From NCBI GenBank assembly GCA_023458375.1, contig JAEWZT010000006.1:186001-250000 (forward strand): a stretch of 64,000 bases of DNA. Reading direction: 5' to 3'. The DNA comes from Bacillota bacterium. Lineage in GTDB: Bacteria; Bacillota; Clostridia; Christensenellales; CAG-314. Positions 42,881 through 50,735 of this stretch are shown piece by piece. A program made the translations under genes and the position numbers. The number at the start of each line of letters is the position of its first letter. Within the stretch, counting starts at the first letter, position 1. The notes under the pieces were generated by a model. The model searched no databases, was not told where the DNA came from, and saw only the letters and a list, made by a program, of their open reading frames with translations.

Positions 42881-42906
42881 AAAAAAAGAAAAGGCATAAC
42901 CTTTTC
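42881..42906 (-). terminator. PTS operon terminator (after HPr gene)
   Basis: GAAAAGG / CCTTTTC stem (42888-42894, 42900-42906). On the minus strand it is followed by seven T, 153 bases after the HPr stop. Confidence 0.8.
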
Positions 42907-43058
42907 GTGCAAAGTATGGTTTTTATTGTTTTTCCAAAAGCAAAATTAAAAGTGAAATCAAGCGTAAATCTAATAAAATATCATGCGGTTACAACAAGCA
43001 AAAAGGTCGGCAAACGCAAAGCCTGACAGCGCATTTGCACTGTCCGTCATCTGTGTCT

Positions 43059-43322
43059 TTACAGCTTTTCGGAGTTAAAAATGCTTAAAATCTCTTTGGC
43101 AATTTTTTCCTCGTCTTTGCCGCTCACTTCAACGGTGATTGTTTCGCCCTGCTTGACGGCAAGAGACATTATTTGAAACATTCTCTTTGCGTCGGCTTTT
43201 TTGTCCCCTATCCTAATAATAATTTCAGCTTCTTTATAGGGTTGAAGCGCTTTTACCATTACCCCTACGGGTCGGGCATGAAGCCCCATGGCGTCGTTTA
43301 TTTTATATTCAAAGGCGGTCAT
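43059..43322 (-). CDS. HPr-family PTS phosphocarrier lacking the regulatory serine
   Basis: 87-aa cytoplasmic phosphocarrier. Catalytic His15 is in MGLHARPVG, and MSLAVKQGETITVEVSG matches the C-terminal half, so phosphotransfer from EI to EIIA should work. At the site of Ser46, which HPr kinase phosphorylates in Firmicutes, the usual K-S-I-M-G reads K-R-M-F-Q: Ser is replaced by Arg (residue 47 here). It is the last gene of the mannose-family PTS locus, 11 bases after a TPR-like gene, so it is probably dedicated to this transporter. Another HPr elsewhere in the genome would be needed for carbon catabolite control. Confidence 0.88.
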   Translation of the reverse strand: MTAFEYKINDAMGLHARPVGVMVKALQPYKEAEIIIRIGDKKADAKRMFQIMSLAVKQGETITVEVSGKDEEKIAKEILSIFNSEKL

Positions 43323-43333
43323 ATTTTTGCTCC

Positions 43334-44065
43334 TTATTTTTCGTTAAGAACGTCGTTGTTTTTAAGCGCCTGCGCAATTATGCCCTCGTAGTAAGTTCCC
43401 TTTAAGTTTGCCTCGGCGCGCCTTAAATATTTTTCCGTCATGCCTTTATCCCCCTTGAAGTGGTATAACTTAGCTATACGGAACTGCGTAACCCCCCTCA
43501 TTACGGGGTGCTGGCTTTTTGCAGCTTTCGCCACAAGGCTGTCTATAAAAGACACATCCTTTTGGACGTATACCCTTACGATTGCGTCTGCCTCTTCCAT
43601 AATGTCTTTATATTTTTCTACCTTTTCAGCCTTTACGCTTTTCAAAAAGCCGAGCAGCTTGTCGCGGCTTGCAACCGCCTCTTCTTTGTTGCCCTTGCTT
43701 ATATAATAGGAAAGACGTTTTTGAAGGTATTCCACCAAAATTCCCGGGTCAAGGTTTTTTTTGTCCATTTTGGAAATAATTTGCTCCGCCTTATTGTCGC
43801 TGCCCGTTATCATATAACCGTCAAGCAAAAACAAATCCATTACTACTTTGGGAAAAAGTAATTTTAGCCTTTTGTTTGTTTCAAGTCTGCTCACATATTC
43901 GTCGGGGTTTTGGGCGAGCAGTTTTTTAAGCTCTTCCTCAACTTCTTTGCGCCCCTTAGCAAAAAACCTGAAAAGCGCGACGCTTAAAAGCGTAAGCAGG
44001 ACGAAAGCGAGCAAATATATCCAATAATATTGGGAAAAACTTGAAAACGACAGCAAACTTTTCAT
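43334..44065 (-). CDS. Membrane-anchored TPR-like protein in the PTS locus (unknown)
   Basis: 243 aa, no family recognised. One N-terminal membrane segment (about 14-34) is followed by a basic stretch and then a soluble helical region. Paired helices of about 34 residues, such as VVMDLFLLDGYMITGSDNKA and GVTQFRIAKLYHFKGDKGMT, have tetratricopeptide-repeat spacing. With Lys/Arg after the membrane segment, the helical part should be cytoplasmic. It sits 12 bases after EIIA and 11 before HPr and is presumably coexpressed. A scaffold for the PTS proteins is a guess. Nothing suggests an enzyme. Confidence 0.72.
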   Translation of the reverse strand: MKSLLSFSSFSQYYWIYLLAFVLLTLLSVALFRFFAKGRKEVEEELKKLLAQNPDEYVSRLETNKRLKLLFPKVVMDLFLLDGYMITGSDNKAEQIISKMDKKNLDPGILVEYLQKRLSYYISKGNKEEAVASRDKLLGFLKSVKAEKVEKYKDIMEEADAIVRVYVQKDVSFIDSLVAKAAKSQHPVMRGVTQFRIAKLYHFKGDKGMTEKYLRRAEANLKGTYYEGIIAQALKNNDVLNEK

Positions 44066-44077
44066 ATCTCTTTTCCT

Positions 44078-44461
44078 TTACTGCGGAAAAATCAAAATAG
44101 CTTCTTTTGCTACTTCTGCCGCGAGTTTTGCCAATTCTTTGGGGGAAAGCTCTAAGTTAAAGGTCATTTCGGTATATGCCGCGGTGTTTAGCCCCGCCAC
44201 TACGGCGAAGTTTTCCTTTTCCAGACATGCTGTCGCGGCTTCTCTAAAAGGCGAACCTCCCGCAAGGTCGCAGCAAAAAAGCACGTCAAAGCCGTCAAGC
44301 CCGCTAAGCTGGTGTATAATTTTTTCTTTAAGTATACTAAGGTCGTCCTGCTCGTTGAAATCAATATAGCTGTAATCCTTGATTTCTCCAATGAGCATTC
44401 CGATATTGCGCTTAACTCCGCTTGCGTATCCGCCGTGCCCTATAACAATTACTTTTGTCAT
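44078..44461 (-). CDS. PTS EIIA component, mannose family
   Basis: 127-aa cytoplasmic phosphotransfer domain. The active His9 is in IGHGGYASG, and FCCDLAGGSPFREAA matches the conserved D-x-GGSP region of ManX-type EIIA. The protein accepts phosphate from HPr and passes it to EIIB. It is a stand-alone EIIA, separate from EIIB, as in many Firmicute GalNAc and glucosaminate-type systems. It lies between the SIS gene and the TPR-like gene. Confidence 0.92.
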   Translation of the reverse strand: MTKVIVIGHGGYASGVKRNIGMLIGEIKDYSYIDFNEQDDLSILKEKIIHQLSGLDGFDVLFCCDLAGGSPFREAATACLEKENFAVVAGLNTAAYTEMTFNLELSPKELAKLAAEVAKEAILIFPQ

Positions 44462-44539
44462 TTATTTTCCCTAACCTTAAATAAAATTATAGCTTATAAT
44501 AATACCTTTTGCAAAGATTTTTTATTTTTACCCCCTTTC

Positions 44540-44574
44540 TCGGAGAAAGCCCCTCATCAAGGGGCAATCTCCGA
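44540..44574. repeat. 35-bp interrupted palindrome
   Basis: TCGGAGA-AA-GCCCCT-catca-AGGGGC-AA-TCTCCGA: a 7-bp and a 6-bp perfect stem separated by a symmetric AA/AA internal loop. It lies between the EIIA and SIS genes of the PTS operon. There is no T-run on either side, so it may be an mRNA processing or stability element, or a REP-like unit. Confidence 0.55.
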
Positions 44575-44600
44575 AAAGTTTTGGGTATTGGCATAAGCAG

Positions 44601-45362
44601 TTACATATTCTTGTTGCCCTTGACTAATTCGGTGTAGCTTGAATATACCTCGTGCATGTATTCTTTGGGAATACTGACCACGTTTGGTGAAACGAATATG
44701 AACATTTTATGTCCTAATTTTTGCAGTCTTAACGCCGTTTCCGAAGCTATCGCCTGAGAAATTGTAATTACGGCGACCGTTGAGCTTGCGCCTACTTTTT
44801 GGTCGTAGCCAGGAATGGGGACCAAAGAGTCTTCTAAGGGGCAACAGTTATCAATCAAAATGTCCGCTAAGTCGCCGAGTTTTTTACCCGAAGAATGATT
44901 GGGTTTGGCTTTTTTGTAATTTTCGCCGCTTGTTATGACTATAACTTTAAGCCCTCTTTCCTTTGCATACATAGCCGCTTCAATGGGCGCCGCGTTAAGT
45001 CCGCCGTGCGAATATACTATCATTACTTCGCCTTTCTGGAAGTTATAGCTTTGCAAGAAGTTGGCGATATATCCCTCCTGCCTTTCTATCCACAAAAGTT
45101 CGCGCGCACCTCCGGGCCCTATTACGTTGTTCCACATAAGTCTTGGGTCCATTACGGGGTGCCAGCCCACTACTCCGCCGTAGCGGGGAAACACGTCTTG
45201 CACGGGCAAAACGCTGTGCCCCGAGCCGAAGAGGTGAACGAGCTTTCCCGAATGAATGGTTTTCGCGCACAGTTCTGCCGCTTTTTCAATATTTTCCGTT
45301 TGTTCGGCGTCAATTTTCGCAAGAACTTTGCCGATATTTTCCAGATAAGTTAATTTAGCCAT
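44601..45362 (-). CDS. SIS-domain phosphosugar protein (UPF0309 type)
   Basis: 253-aa cytoplasmic SIS-fold protein. LVHLFGSGHSVLPVQDVFPR (about 42-61) and VYSHGGLNAAPIEAAMYAKE (about 117-136) are the phosphosugar-binding segments. Overall it resembles the UPF0309 group of sugar isomerases/phosphosugar binders. Family members isomerise or deaminate amino-sugar phosphates. Here it is embedded between PTS components, so it probably acts on the imported sugar phosphate. Isomerase versus deaminase cannot be told. It ends 26 bases before a 35-bp palindrome. Confidence 0.85.
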   Translation of the reverse strand: MAKLTYLENIGKVLAKIDAEQTENIEKAAELCAKTIHSGKLVHLFGSGHSVLPVQDVFPRYGGVVGWHPVMDPRLMWNNVIGPGGARELLWIERQEGYIANFLQSYNFQKGEVMIVYSHGGLNAAPIEAAMYAKERGLKVIVITSGENYKKAKPNHSSGKKLGDLADILIDNCCPLEDSLVPIPGYDQKVGASSTVAVITISQAIASETALRLQKLGHKMFIFVSPNVVSIPKEYMHEVYSSYTELVKGNKNM

Positions 45363-45402
45363 TTTATGTCTCCCTTATAATGCATTTTAAAAGTTGCCAA
45401 AG

Positions 45403-46284
45403 TTATCCCGCGTATGCTCCTATTGCGGGAATGTATCCTATTGCCGTAAGCACTGCCGCAAGCGCTAAAATCAATCCCATTATAGCGATAGGCTTCCAGC
45501 TGCGCTTAGCATAAAGATTGTAAACTAGTAAGGTAAGTCCCAGGGGAACCACTTTGGGGAACACACCGTTTAAAAGCTTGTCAAGGTTGAGCGCCGATAC
45601 TAATACTTCCACTTCCTGCCCGTCAATCCATGTCTTTTGAAGCGTCTTGATGTCAATGTTAAGGGTGCAGGTTACAAAGTTAGCCGTTAAAGAACCTATT
45701 ACGATAAGTCCCAGTATTGTCGCCGCCGACATTAGTTTGTCAAGTTTTCCGCTTCCCATAAAGCGCTGTATTCCCTCTAAGCCCGACTTATAGCCAAGCT
45801 TGAACATATTCCAGCTTACTATGCAGGTGCCGATAGGATATCCGATTAAGTAAACCAAGGGTCCAATCCATGGAGCCGCGGTGATGCTGTTTGAAAGCGT
45901 TAGGCAAATAGTTAAAAGCAAGGGAATAATTGTCGCTACCCAAAGGGAGTCGCCTATCGCCGAGGTGGGTCCTATTAAAGCCGTTTTTGTTTCAATAATG
46001 GCTTCTTTTGTGCCAACGCCGTTGGCAAGCTGTTCTTCCATACCTATCGCAAGACCCAAAACTATTGAGCCTACCTGCTGCTCGGTGTTAAAGAGCATGA
46101 GGTGCCTTTTCATTGCGTCCGCTCTGTCTTCCGTCTTGTCATAAAGTTCTTCAATGGCGGGGCACATAGCGTGGCAGAAACAGTTGCCTACGATTCTTTC
46201 CGCCTGTTGGCTTGTTCCGTTCCAAAAGAACCATGTAACGAAGGATTTTTTGAAAGCTTTACTGCTTAATTTCTTTTCCGCCAT
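45403..46284 (-). CDS. PTS EIID component, mannose family
   Basis: 293-aa membrane subunit. The long N-terminal cytoplasmic part includes NTEQQVGSIVLGLAIGMEEQ and ALIGPTSAIGDSLWVATIIP, which are the conserved mannose-family IID blocks. Membrane segments follow toward the C-terminus. With IIC it forms the channel. The gene starts one base after the IIC stop, so the two are coupled. Confidence 0.93.
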   Translation of the reverse strand: MAEKKLSSKAFKKSFVTWFFWNGTSQQAERIVGNCFCHAMCPAIEELYDKTEDRADAMKRHLMLFNTEQQVGSIVLGLAIGMEEQLANGVGTKEAIIETKTALIGPTSAIGDSLWVATIIPLLLTICLTLSNSITAAPWIGPLVYLIGYPIGTCIVSWNMFKLGYKSGLEGIQRFMGSGKLDKLMSAATILGLIVIGSLTANFVTCTLNIDIKTLQKTWIDGQEVEVLVSALNLDKLLNGVFPKVVPLGLTLLVYNLYAKRSWKPIAIMGLILALAAVLTAIGYIPAIGAYAG

Positions 46285-46285
46285 T

Positions 46286-47074
46286 TTAAGCTACCTCCTT
46301 GGTCTTTCTGTCAACGATTGTGTAGTAAATTACCGCAATTATAATTGCGACAACGGCGACAGCCATAGTGCTAAGTCCAAAATACGTTGCCAAAACAAAG
46401 CCGCCCAAAAATACTGCCCAGTGGAACTTTTGCTTTACAAGGAAAGACAATATAATGCCCATTCCAAGTGCTGCCATCATTCCGCCGAAGTTGCCAAGCC
46501 CCGTTACCAGCCAGCCGGGAACTGTAAAGCCCGCCGCGTCGGAACCCGCTTTAATTGCCAAAAGCACGATTACGCCGGGAACAAAGCGGCACAAAAAACC
46601 TATTATTTGTCCGCCTAAAACGCTGGGCATCCACATTTTTTTGACTTCGCCTTTTTCAGCCACTCTGTCAGCCCAACGGTTGAGGGCGAGGTTTAACGCG
46701 TAGCTCACGTTCCACATCGTTCCGCCTACTACCGCGCCTATTGCGGCGCCAGTAAAGGCTACGCCTATTACCGCTTCGCTGCCCGTTACAATGCCGGTGT
46801 TTTTAAACGCAATTGCCATAGCCGTTCCGATATAGGTCGCGTAAGATAAGTCCCAAGCTACCGCACCGCCAGGCGTTACGTTTACCAGATAAGCGACTTG
46901 CAGGGGAATGCCTACCAGCATAGCCGTTTCCATGTCGCCCATTATAAGGCCGACGACAAAGGCGGCAACGAGAGGTCTGCCCAAGCAATACCAACCGATA
47001 GTGTTACCGACAATTGACCCGATTGACCCCAGATAGACAAACAAGGCAACCAAAATCACTTGTACAATTGTCAT
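46286..47074 (-). CDS. PTS EIIC component, mannose family
   Basis: 262-aa polytopic membrane subunit with about seven segments. The mannose-family IIC features are RPLVAAFVVGLIMGDMETAM and GIPLQVAYLVNVTPGGAVA near residues 33-72. It makes the sugar translocation path with IID. It lies 51 bases after EIIB and adjoins EIID. Sequence does not separate mannose, GalNAc and related substrates; the nearby nagA and SIS genes favour an N-acetylated amino sugar. Confidence 0.93.
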   Translation of the reverse strand: MTIVQVILVALFVYLGSIGSIVGNTIGWYCLGRPLVAAFVVGLIMGDMETAMLVGIPLQVAYLVNVTPGGAVAWDLSYATYIGTAMAIAFKNTGIVTGSEAVIGVAFTGAAIGAVVGGTMWNVSYALNLALNRWADRVAEKGEVKKMWMPSVLGGQIIGFLCRFVPGVIVLLAIKAGSDAAGFTVPGWLVTGLGNFGGMMAALGMGIILSFLVKQKFHWAVFLGGFVLATYFGLSTMAVAVVAIIIAVIYYTIVDRKTKEVA

Positions 47075-47125
47075 ATACTTTCCTCCTAATATTTGATGCG
47101 CTCTTTTTGCAAGCGCTCTTAATCT

Positions 47126-47620
47126 TTATTTTATAGTTTTTCTCAGCGTTTCCCAGTCTTTACCCATAATGGTAGGCATTGACTGATAAACTATGCGTAT
47201 ACCTTTTGCCGTTAAACCGTCCAAAACCTTTACGTCATCGTCGCTGGCGTAAAATATAGCGCCGCCGCTTTTTGAAATAATATGTTTGGTATCGGGGCGG
47301 GAAGCTGCGTTGCCTATGTTTACCAGTTCGCACTTTTTAAGCAATTCGCCGAAGCGCGCCAAATCCTGCGTAAAGCGGGAAACAAAAAGGCGGTTCAGTT
47401 CCGACGGCTGCTCAAAAAGTTTCAATCCTTCGTCCATTGTAACAATGTGCGCTTTTATGTGGGAGGGTATGCCCATTAACATAATGGATTGAAGCATCTT
47501 GTTTGAGGCAAGCTTGTCGTCTATGGCGACGATTTCCTTTATGCCCCAAGTCCCCGCCCAAGCGGTGCAAATCTGACCGTGTATCAGCCTGTCGTCTATT
47601 CTGACATAGTTTTTGCCCAT
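47126..47620 (-). CDS. PTS EIIB component, mannose family
   Basis: 164-aa cytoplasmic phosphotransfer subunit. The active His14 is in RIDDRLIHGQICTAW, the hallmark of the sorbose/mannose IIB domain, and the length is normal. The ATG at 47620 was chosen because AAGGAG lies 9 bases before it and the protein then starts MGKNYVRIDDR. An earlier in-frame start has no such support. It is the first gene of the PTS locus, so the promoter lies upstream, near an inverted repeat at 47695-47713. Confidence 0.93.
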   Translation of the reverse strand: MGKNYVRIDDRLIHGQICTAWAGTWGIKEIVAIDDKLASNKMLQSIMLMGIPSHIKAHIVTMDEGLKLFEQPSELNRLFVSRFTQDLARFGELLKKCELVNIGNAASRPDTKHIISKSGGAIFYASDDDVKVLDGLTAKGIRIVYQSMPTIMGKDWETLRKTIK

Positions 47621-48159
47621 TTCCAGCACTCCTTTTTGCCATTTAGCCAATCATATAAGCAAAGTATAACAAAGCATTTTTGTAAAATCTATTTATTGTC
47701 GTTAATAGACAATTTTTGCCGCCCCAAAGAAATAACTACCCGTTGAATAAAAATTAGCGGTGTGGTATTATTATCGCATAAAAATAGCACAAAAATGTAA
47801 GACCACCTTTTTGTAGTTTTAATGTTTTAGCGCCAGCAGAGCATTAGTCGGACATATGCGGCGTAAAAAAACCGATAGCGGAAAAACGGTTAAACGGAAA
47901 AGAGTAACTGCCATTCCCACAAAATTCGGCTTAAAATGAAACGCATTGCAGAAAACAGTCCTCAGCGCTTTAAAAACTTAACCAAAACTTACGGGCAGTG
48001 TTTTCGTAAAGTTATAGACGGTATAACTGCCCGCGGCAACAAGCGCCGTGAAAGAGCGCCAATCAAAAAGGCAAATAAAACCGCAGAACCAGAAATGCTT
48101 TAACTGCGGCGGCAGGTCAATGGGCAGAACTGTTAACCTATAACCTAAAAGGGGAAAAT
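47621..48159. other. Divergent region upstream of the PTS operon
   Basis: About 540 bases between the divergent EIIB gene and the gene at 48160. A minus-strand -10 (TATACT near 47661-47666) and an inverted repeat lie on the PTS side. No ORF is supported. Confidence 0.5.
47695..47713. promoter_or_regulatory. Inverted repeat upstream of the PTS operon
   Basis: ATTGTC-7 bases-GACAAT, about 30 bases upstream of the likely PTS -10. It may be an operator, possibly for the RpiR-type regulator; the identity is inferred only from proximity. Confidence 0.4.
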
Positions 48160-48822
48160 ATGAAAAAAATCTCTTTATCCAACGGCTCATCAAAAGCTTT
48201 TTGCGTAGCGGGCGACATAGCGGTGCTTGCGGCGGTAGCCCTTCTCGCGTTCTTCCTTAGAGCCACCCCCTTGTATTTTTGGGGCGTAGTTATAACGGGC
48301 ATTATAGTTTTTTGTTTTTTAGCTCTATATACTTATGTTATTTTTGCGTCCGCCGTAATTTACGACGAAAAACAAAAGACATTAACGCTCAAACTGACGC
48401 GCGAAATTGATTTTGACGCAAGCGGAGTCAAATATGTGTATACCCGTGAGGAACAGCAAAACTCAAAAGCCGTGCGCGTTATAGGTTTTTCCAACGAAAA
48501 GGGCGAGGAACTTTTTGATTTGCCCACTATGGTTACCTTTAACAGAGGCGTTAAGTCGGAAATAATCGCAAGCCAAATCGCCGACGCCATGGGCAGGGAA
48601 TTTGTAGCCACCGTTGACAAGGCGGAATACGACAGGGAAGCGCGCAAAGAAAAAGAGGAAAAGGCAAGGCAAGCCATAAAAGCGCAGAAAGAGGAAAAAC
48701 GCCTAAAAAAACTTGCTAAAAAACAAGGAATTGAATATGTAGCGCCTCCCGCAGAAAACAAGGAAGAAGCGCCGCAAATAAATTACGACGAGCAGGACGA
48801 CCAAAAACTAAATAATAAATAA
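48160..48822 (+). CDS. Membrane protein with PH-like region and charged tail (unknown)
   Basis: 220 aa, no family recognised. Two membrane segments at about 17-34 and 40-64 are followed by a strand-rich region of about 80 residues (KTLTLKLTREIDFDASGVKY and the following strands), as in bacterial PH-like domains. A Lys/Glu/Ala-rich helix (about 155-195) and an acidic tail finish the protein. The RBS GGGGAAAA is present. It stands alone, divergent from the PTS operon, with a terminator (48992-49007) about 170 bases after its stop. No function is proposed. Confidence 0.75.
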   Translation: MKKISLSNGSSKAFCVAGDIAVLAAVALLAFFLRATPLYFWGVVITGIIVFCFLALYTYVIFASAVIYDEKQKTLTLKLTREIDFDASGVKYVYTREEQQNSKAVRVIGFSNEKGEELFDLPTMVTFNRGVKSEIIASQIADAMGREFVATVDKAEYDREARKEKEEKARQAIKAQKEEKRLKKLAKKQGIEYVAPPAENKEEAPQINYDEQDDQKLNNK

Positions 48823-48991
48823 CTCCTTTTCTAAACAACAAGATGTTAGATACAAAAAAACAACTCTGCTTTTAAAACAGTTTAGCCGCAATAACGTCAA
48901 AATTTGCTAATCCTTTTTTACAAAGGAAAAGCAATGAGCTTTTTATAAATAACAAGATATATTTTATCGCAATAATAATATAAAAGATAGC

Positions 48992-49016
48992 GGCGGTCAA
49001 ATCCGCCCTTATTTTT
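48992..49016 (+). terminator. Weak terminator after the membrane protein gene
   Basis: GGCGG / CCGCC stem with a 6-base loop, followed by CTTATTTTTAT. Confidence 0.5.
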
Positions 49017-49104
49017 ATCCGAGATATTTTAATGTCCTTGACATAACCGCTTTAAAAGCTTAAAGTGGTAAAAAGATTCTTCCCGCAAGGATGCATAGGA
49101 TAAA

Positions 49105-49326
49105 ATGAAGGTCGTATTTATAATAGGCAACGCCGCCGTGGGCAAAATGACGGTAGGGCAGGAATTGGCAAAGATTACCCCCTTGCGCTTATTCCACAAC
49201 CATATGACGATAGAACCCGTAATTGAGATTTTCGGCTATTTCAATCAAAAAGCGACAAGCAGGCTAAGGGAAGTAATATTTGAGGAATTTGCCGCGTCAA
49301 ACGTTGCCCGACATTTGCGGCGGTAA
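49105..49326 (+). pseudogene. Truncated P-loop nucleotide kinase-like gene
   Basis: 73 codons. The start is a good P-loop kinase N-terminus: FIIGNAAVGKMTVGQELA near residues 5-22 and LFHNHMTIEPVIEIFGYF after it, as in the small AAA/kinase-like proteins of about 170-190 aa found in Firmicutes. The similarity stops at REVIFEEFAAS and the frame ends within 10 codons. The next 140 bases, in another frame (49280-49468), do not look like the missing lid and C-terminal parts. I therefore read this as a decayed gene with its 3' part deleted. An RBS-like AGGAT is still present. Confidence 0.65.
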
Positions 49327-49489
49327 GACTGCCTTAAAAGCGAATGAAACCTATCGTTTATTGAGTTTGCCGTTCAGAAAATCACTGCGAAAAATTCTGC
49401 ACAAATGCGGCTTGCCGGTCGGCGATTACTTTTGCAATAATATCCTAAGCGGCAAAAAACTGCCGTAAGCAATTTAACTAAAAAAGCGT

Positions 49490-50305
49490 TTAAAGCTCGT
49501 ATAGTTTTTCTATCAGTTCCCCCACCGCGCCGTCATTGTTTGAGCAGGTTATAATTTGGCAAATCTCTTTAACTTCCTCGCAGGCGGTATCGGGACAGGC
49601 GGAAATATCAGCCATTTTAAGCATCGCGTAGTCGTTTAAGTAATCTCCTATGCACACAAGTTTTCTGCCGCCGTAGTTTTTTTGCTCTATCGCCTGTTTT
49701 ATGCCCTCCGCCTTTGAAGTGCCTTTAAGCATTATTTCCAGATACATCGCCGACGACTGCGTCCCCTCGATTAAAGAGGATTGTTTAAGCGCGGCAACCT
49801 GCTCTTTAAGGGAGGGCATCCGCTTTGAGTCTTGAAGCACAAAAACCAGTTTCGCAACCTCTTTGTTTAAATATTCCTCGTATGTCCAGGGCTTGCGCTT
49901 AAAGGTGTCTTTCAATAAATCGTCCTTTTTAGTATCCGTCATAACCTGGTAAATCGCCTCCGCGTCGGAAGCCACCAGCCAAACGTCGTCGTGCTTTAAA
50001 AAAAATTCCAGCGCCTCCTCCTTAAAGGAGCGGGGAAGAGACTGGTAACTCAAAAACTTTTTTTCGCTTTGGTCGTATATATAGGCGCCGTTGCAAAGCA
50101 CCATGGGCGCCGAAAAGGTGAAATCGCCGAAAAAAGCCGAAGCGTCAACATATTGCCTGCCTGTCGCGATAGAAAAAGCGCCTCCGTCTTTTACAAATCT
50201 GTTGAGCGCGCCAAGGTTTCTTTGGGGAATAACGGGACCTAACGCCCAATCGGTAAGCATTGTGCCGTCCATATCGGCGTAAAGCAAAATATCTTTGGGG
50301 TTCAT
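49490..50305 (-). CDS. HAD-superfamily phosphatase, Cof type
   Basis: 271-aa cytoplasmic HAD-IIB hydrolase. Motif I is YADMDGTML, with nucleophile Asp11 and acid Asp13. Motif II is FSIATGRQY, a Lys lies in the middle (KAEGIKQAIE), and motif IV is CIGDYLNDYAML. The cap domain between motifs II and III is of the Cof type. These enzymes dephosphorylate sugar phosphates or cofactors such as PLP, with broad specificity. It lies alone on the minus strand, divergent from the nagA operon. The RBS AAAGGAG is present. Confidence 0.9.
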   Translation of the reverse strand: MNPKDILLYADMDGTMLTDWALGPVIPQRNLGALNRFVKDGGAFSIATGRQYVDASAFFGDFTFSAPMVLCNGAYIYDQSEKKFLSYQSLPRSFKEEALEFFLKHDDVWLVASDAEAIYQVMTDTKKDDLLKDTFKRKPWTYEEYLNKEVAKLVFVLQDSKRMPSLKEQVAALKQSSLIEGTQSSAMYLEIMLKGTSKAEGIKQAIEQKNYGGRKLVCIGDYLNDYAMLKMADISACPDTACEEVKEICQIITCSNNDGAVGELIEKLYEL

Positions 50306-50475
50306 ATGTAATAAGCTCCTTTATTTATGCCAAATCTTTACTTATAACATTGTATCATAAGCCCGCTGCCCTTTGCCAGCCTTTGTCTTAATGCGGTAAT
50401 TTTTAACAGCGCTTTGTATTTTGGCGTCATGTATGCTAAACTGTATGTAACAAATATATTGCAAAAGGTGTATTT

Positions 50476-50733
50476 ATGAAAAACAATCTAAACGACGAAA
50501 TACTGACCTCTTCCGATAAGAACAAAAAGAAGGAATACAAAAAACTTTCCCCCGCGAGGCTTATAAGCGGATACCTTGCCTGCGCCGCGATTATAGGTTT
50601 ATGCGTTTGGCAGGCGGTAATCTCTTTCCCCGCCAAAGCCACCGAAGGGGCGTTTTATATTGTGCTTGCCGCCCTTGCCGCCGCTTTCGCGGTATTTATG
50701 ACAATAAGCCAGAAAAGAAGCGGGGGTAAATAA
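50476..50733 (+). CDS. Small two-helix membrane protein (unknown)
   Basis: 85 aa. A hydrophilic, Lys-rich N-terminus of about 28 residues is followed by two membrane segments at about 31-48 and 58-77 and a short basic tail. No family is recognised. The RBS AAAGGTG is 8 bases before the ATG. It lies 2 bases ahead of nagA, so it is the first gene of the nagA-ptsI operon, and its role may be linked to amino-sugar use or simply to membrane physiology. Confidence 0.72.
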   Translation: MKNNLNDEILTSSDKNKKKEYKKLSPARLISGYLACAAIIGLCVWQAVISFPAKATEGAFYIVLAALAAAFAVFMTISQKRSGGK

Positions 50734-50735
50734 CT

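Larger units (their letters stand above)
42749..43058. other. Gap between converging rpiR-type and HPr genes
   Basis: 310 AT-rich bases with one terminator for each converging transcript and nothing else that I can support. Confidence 0.6.
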
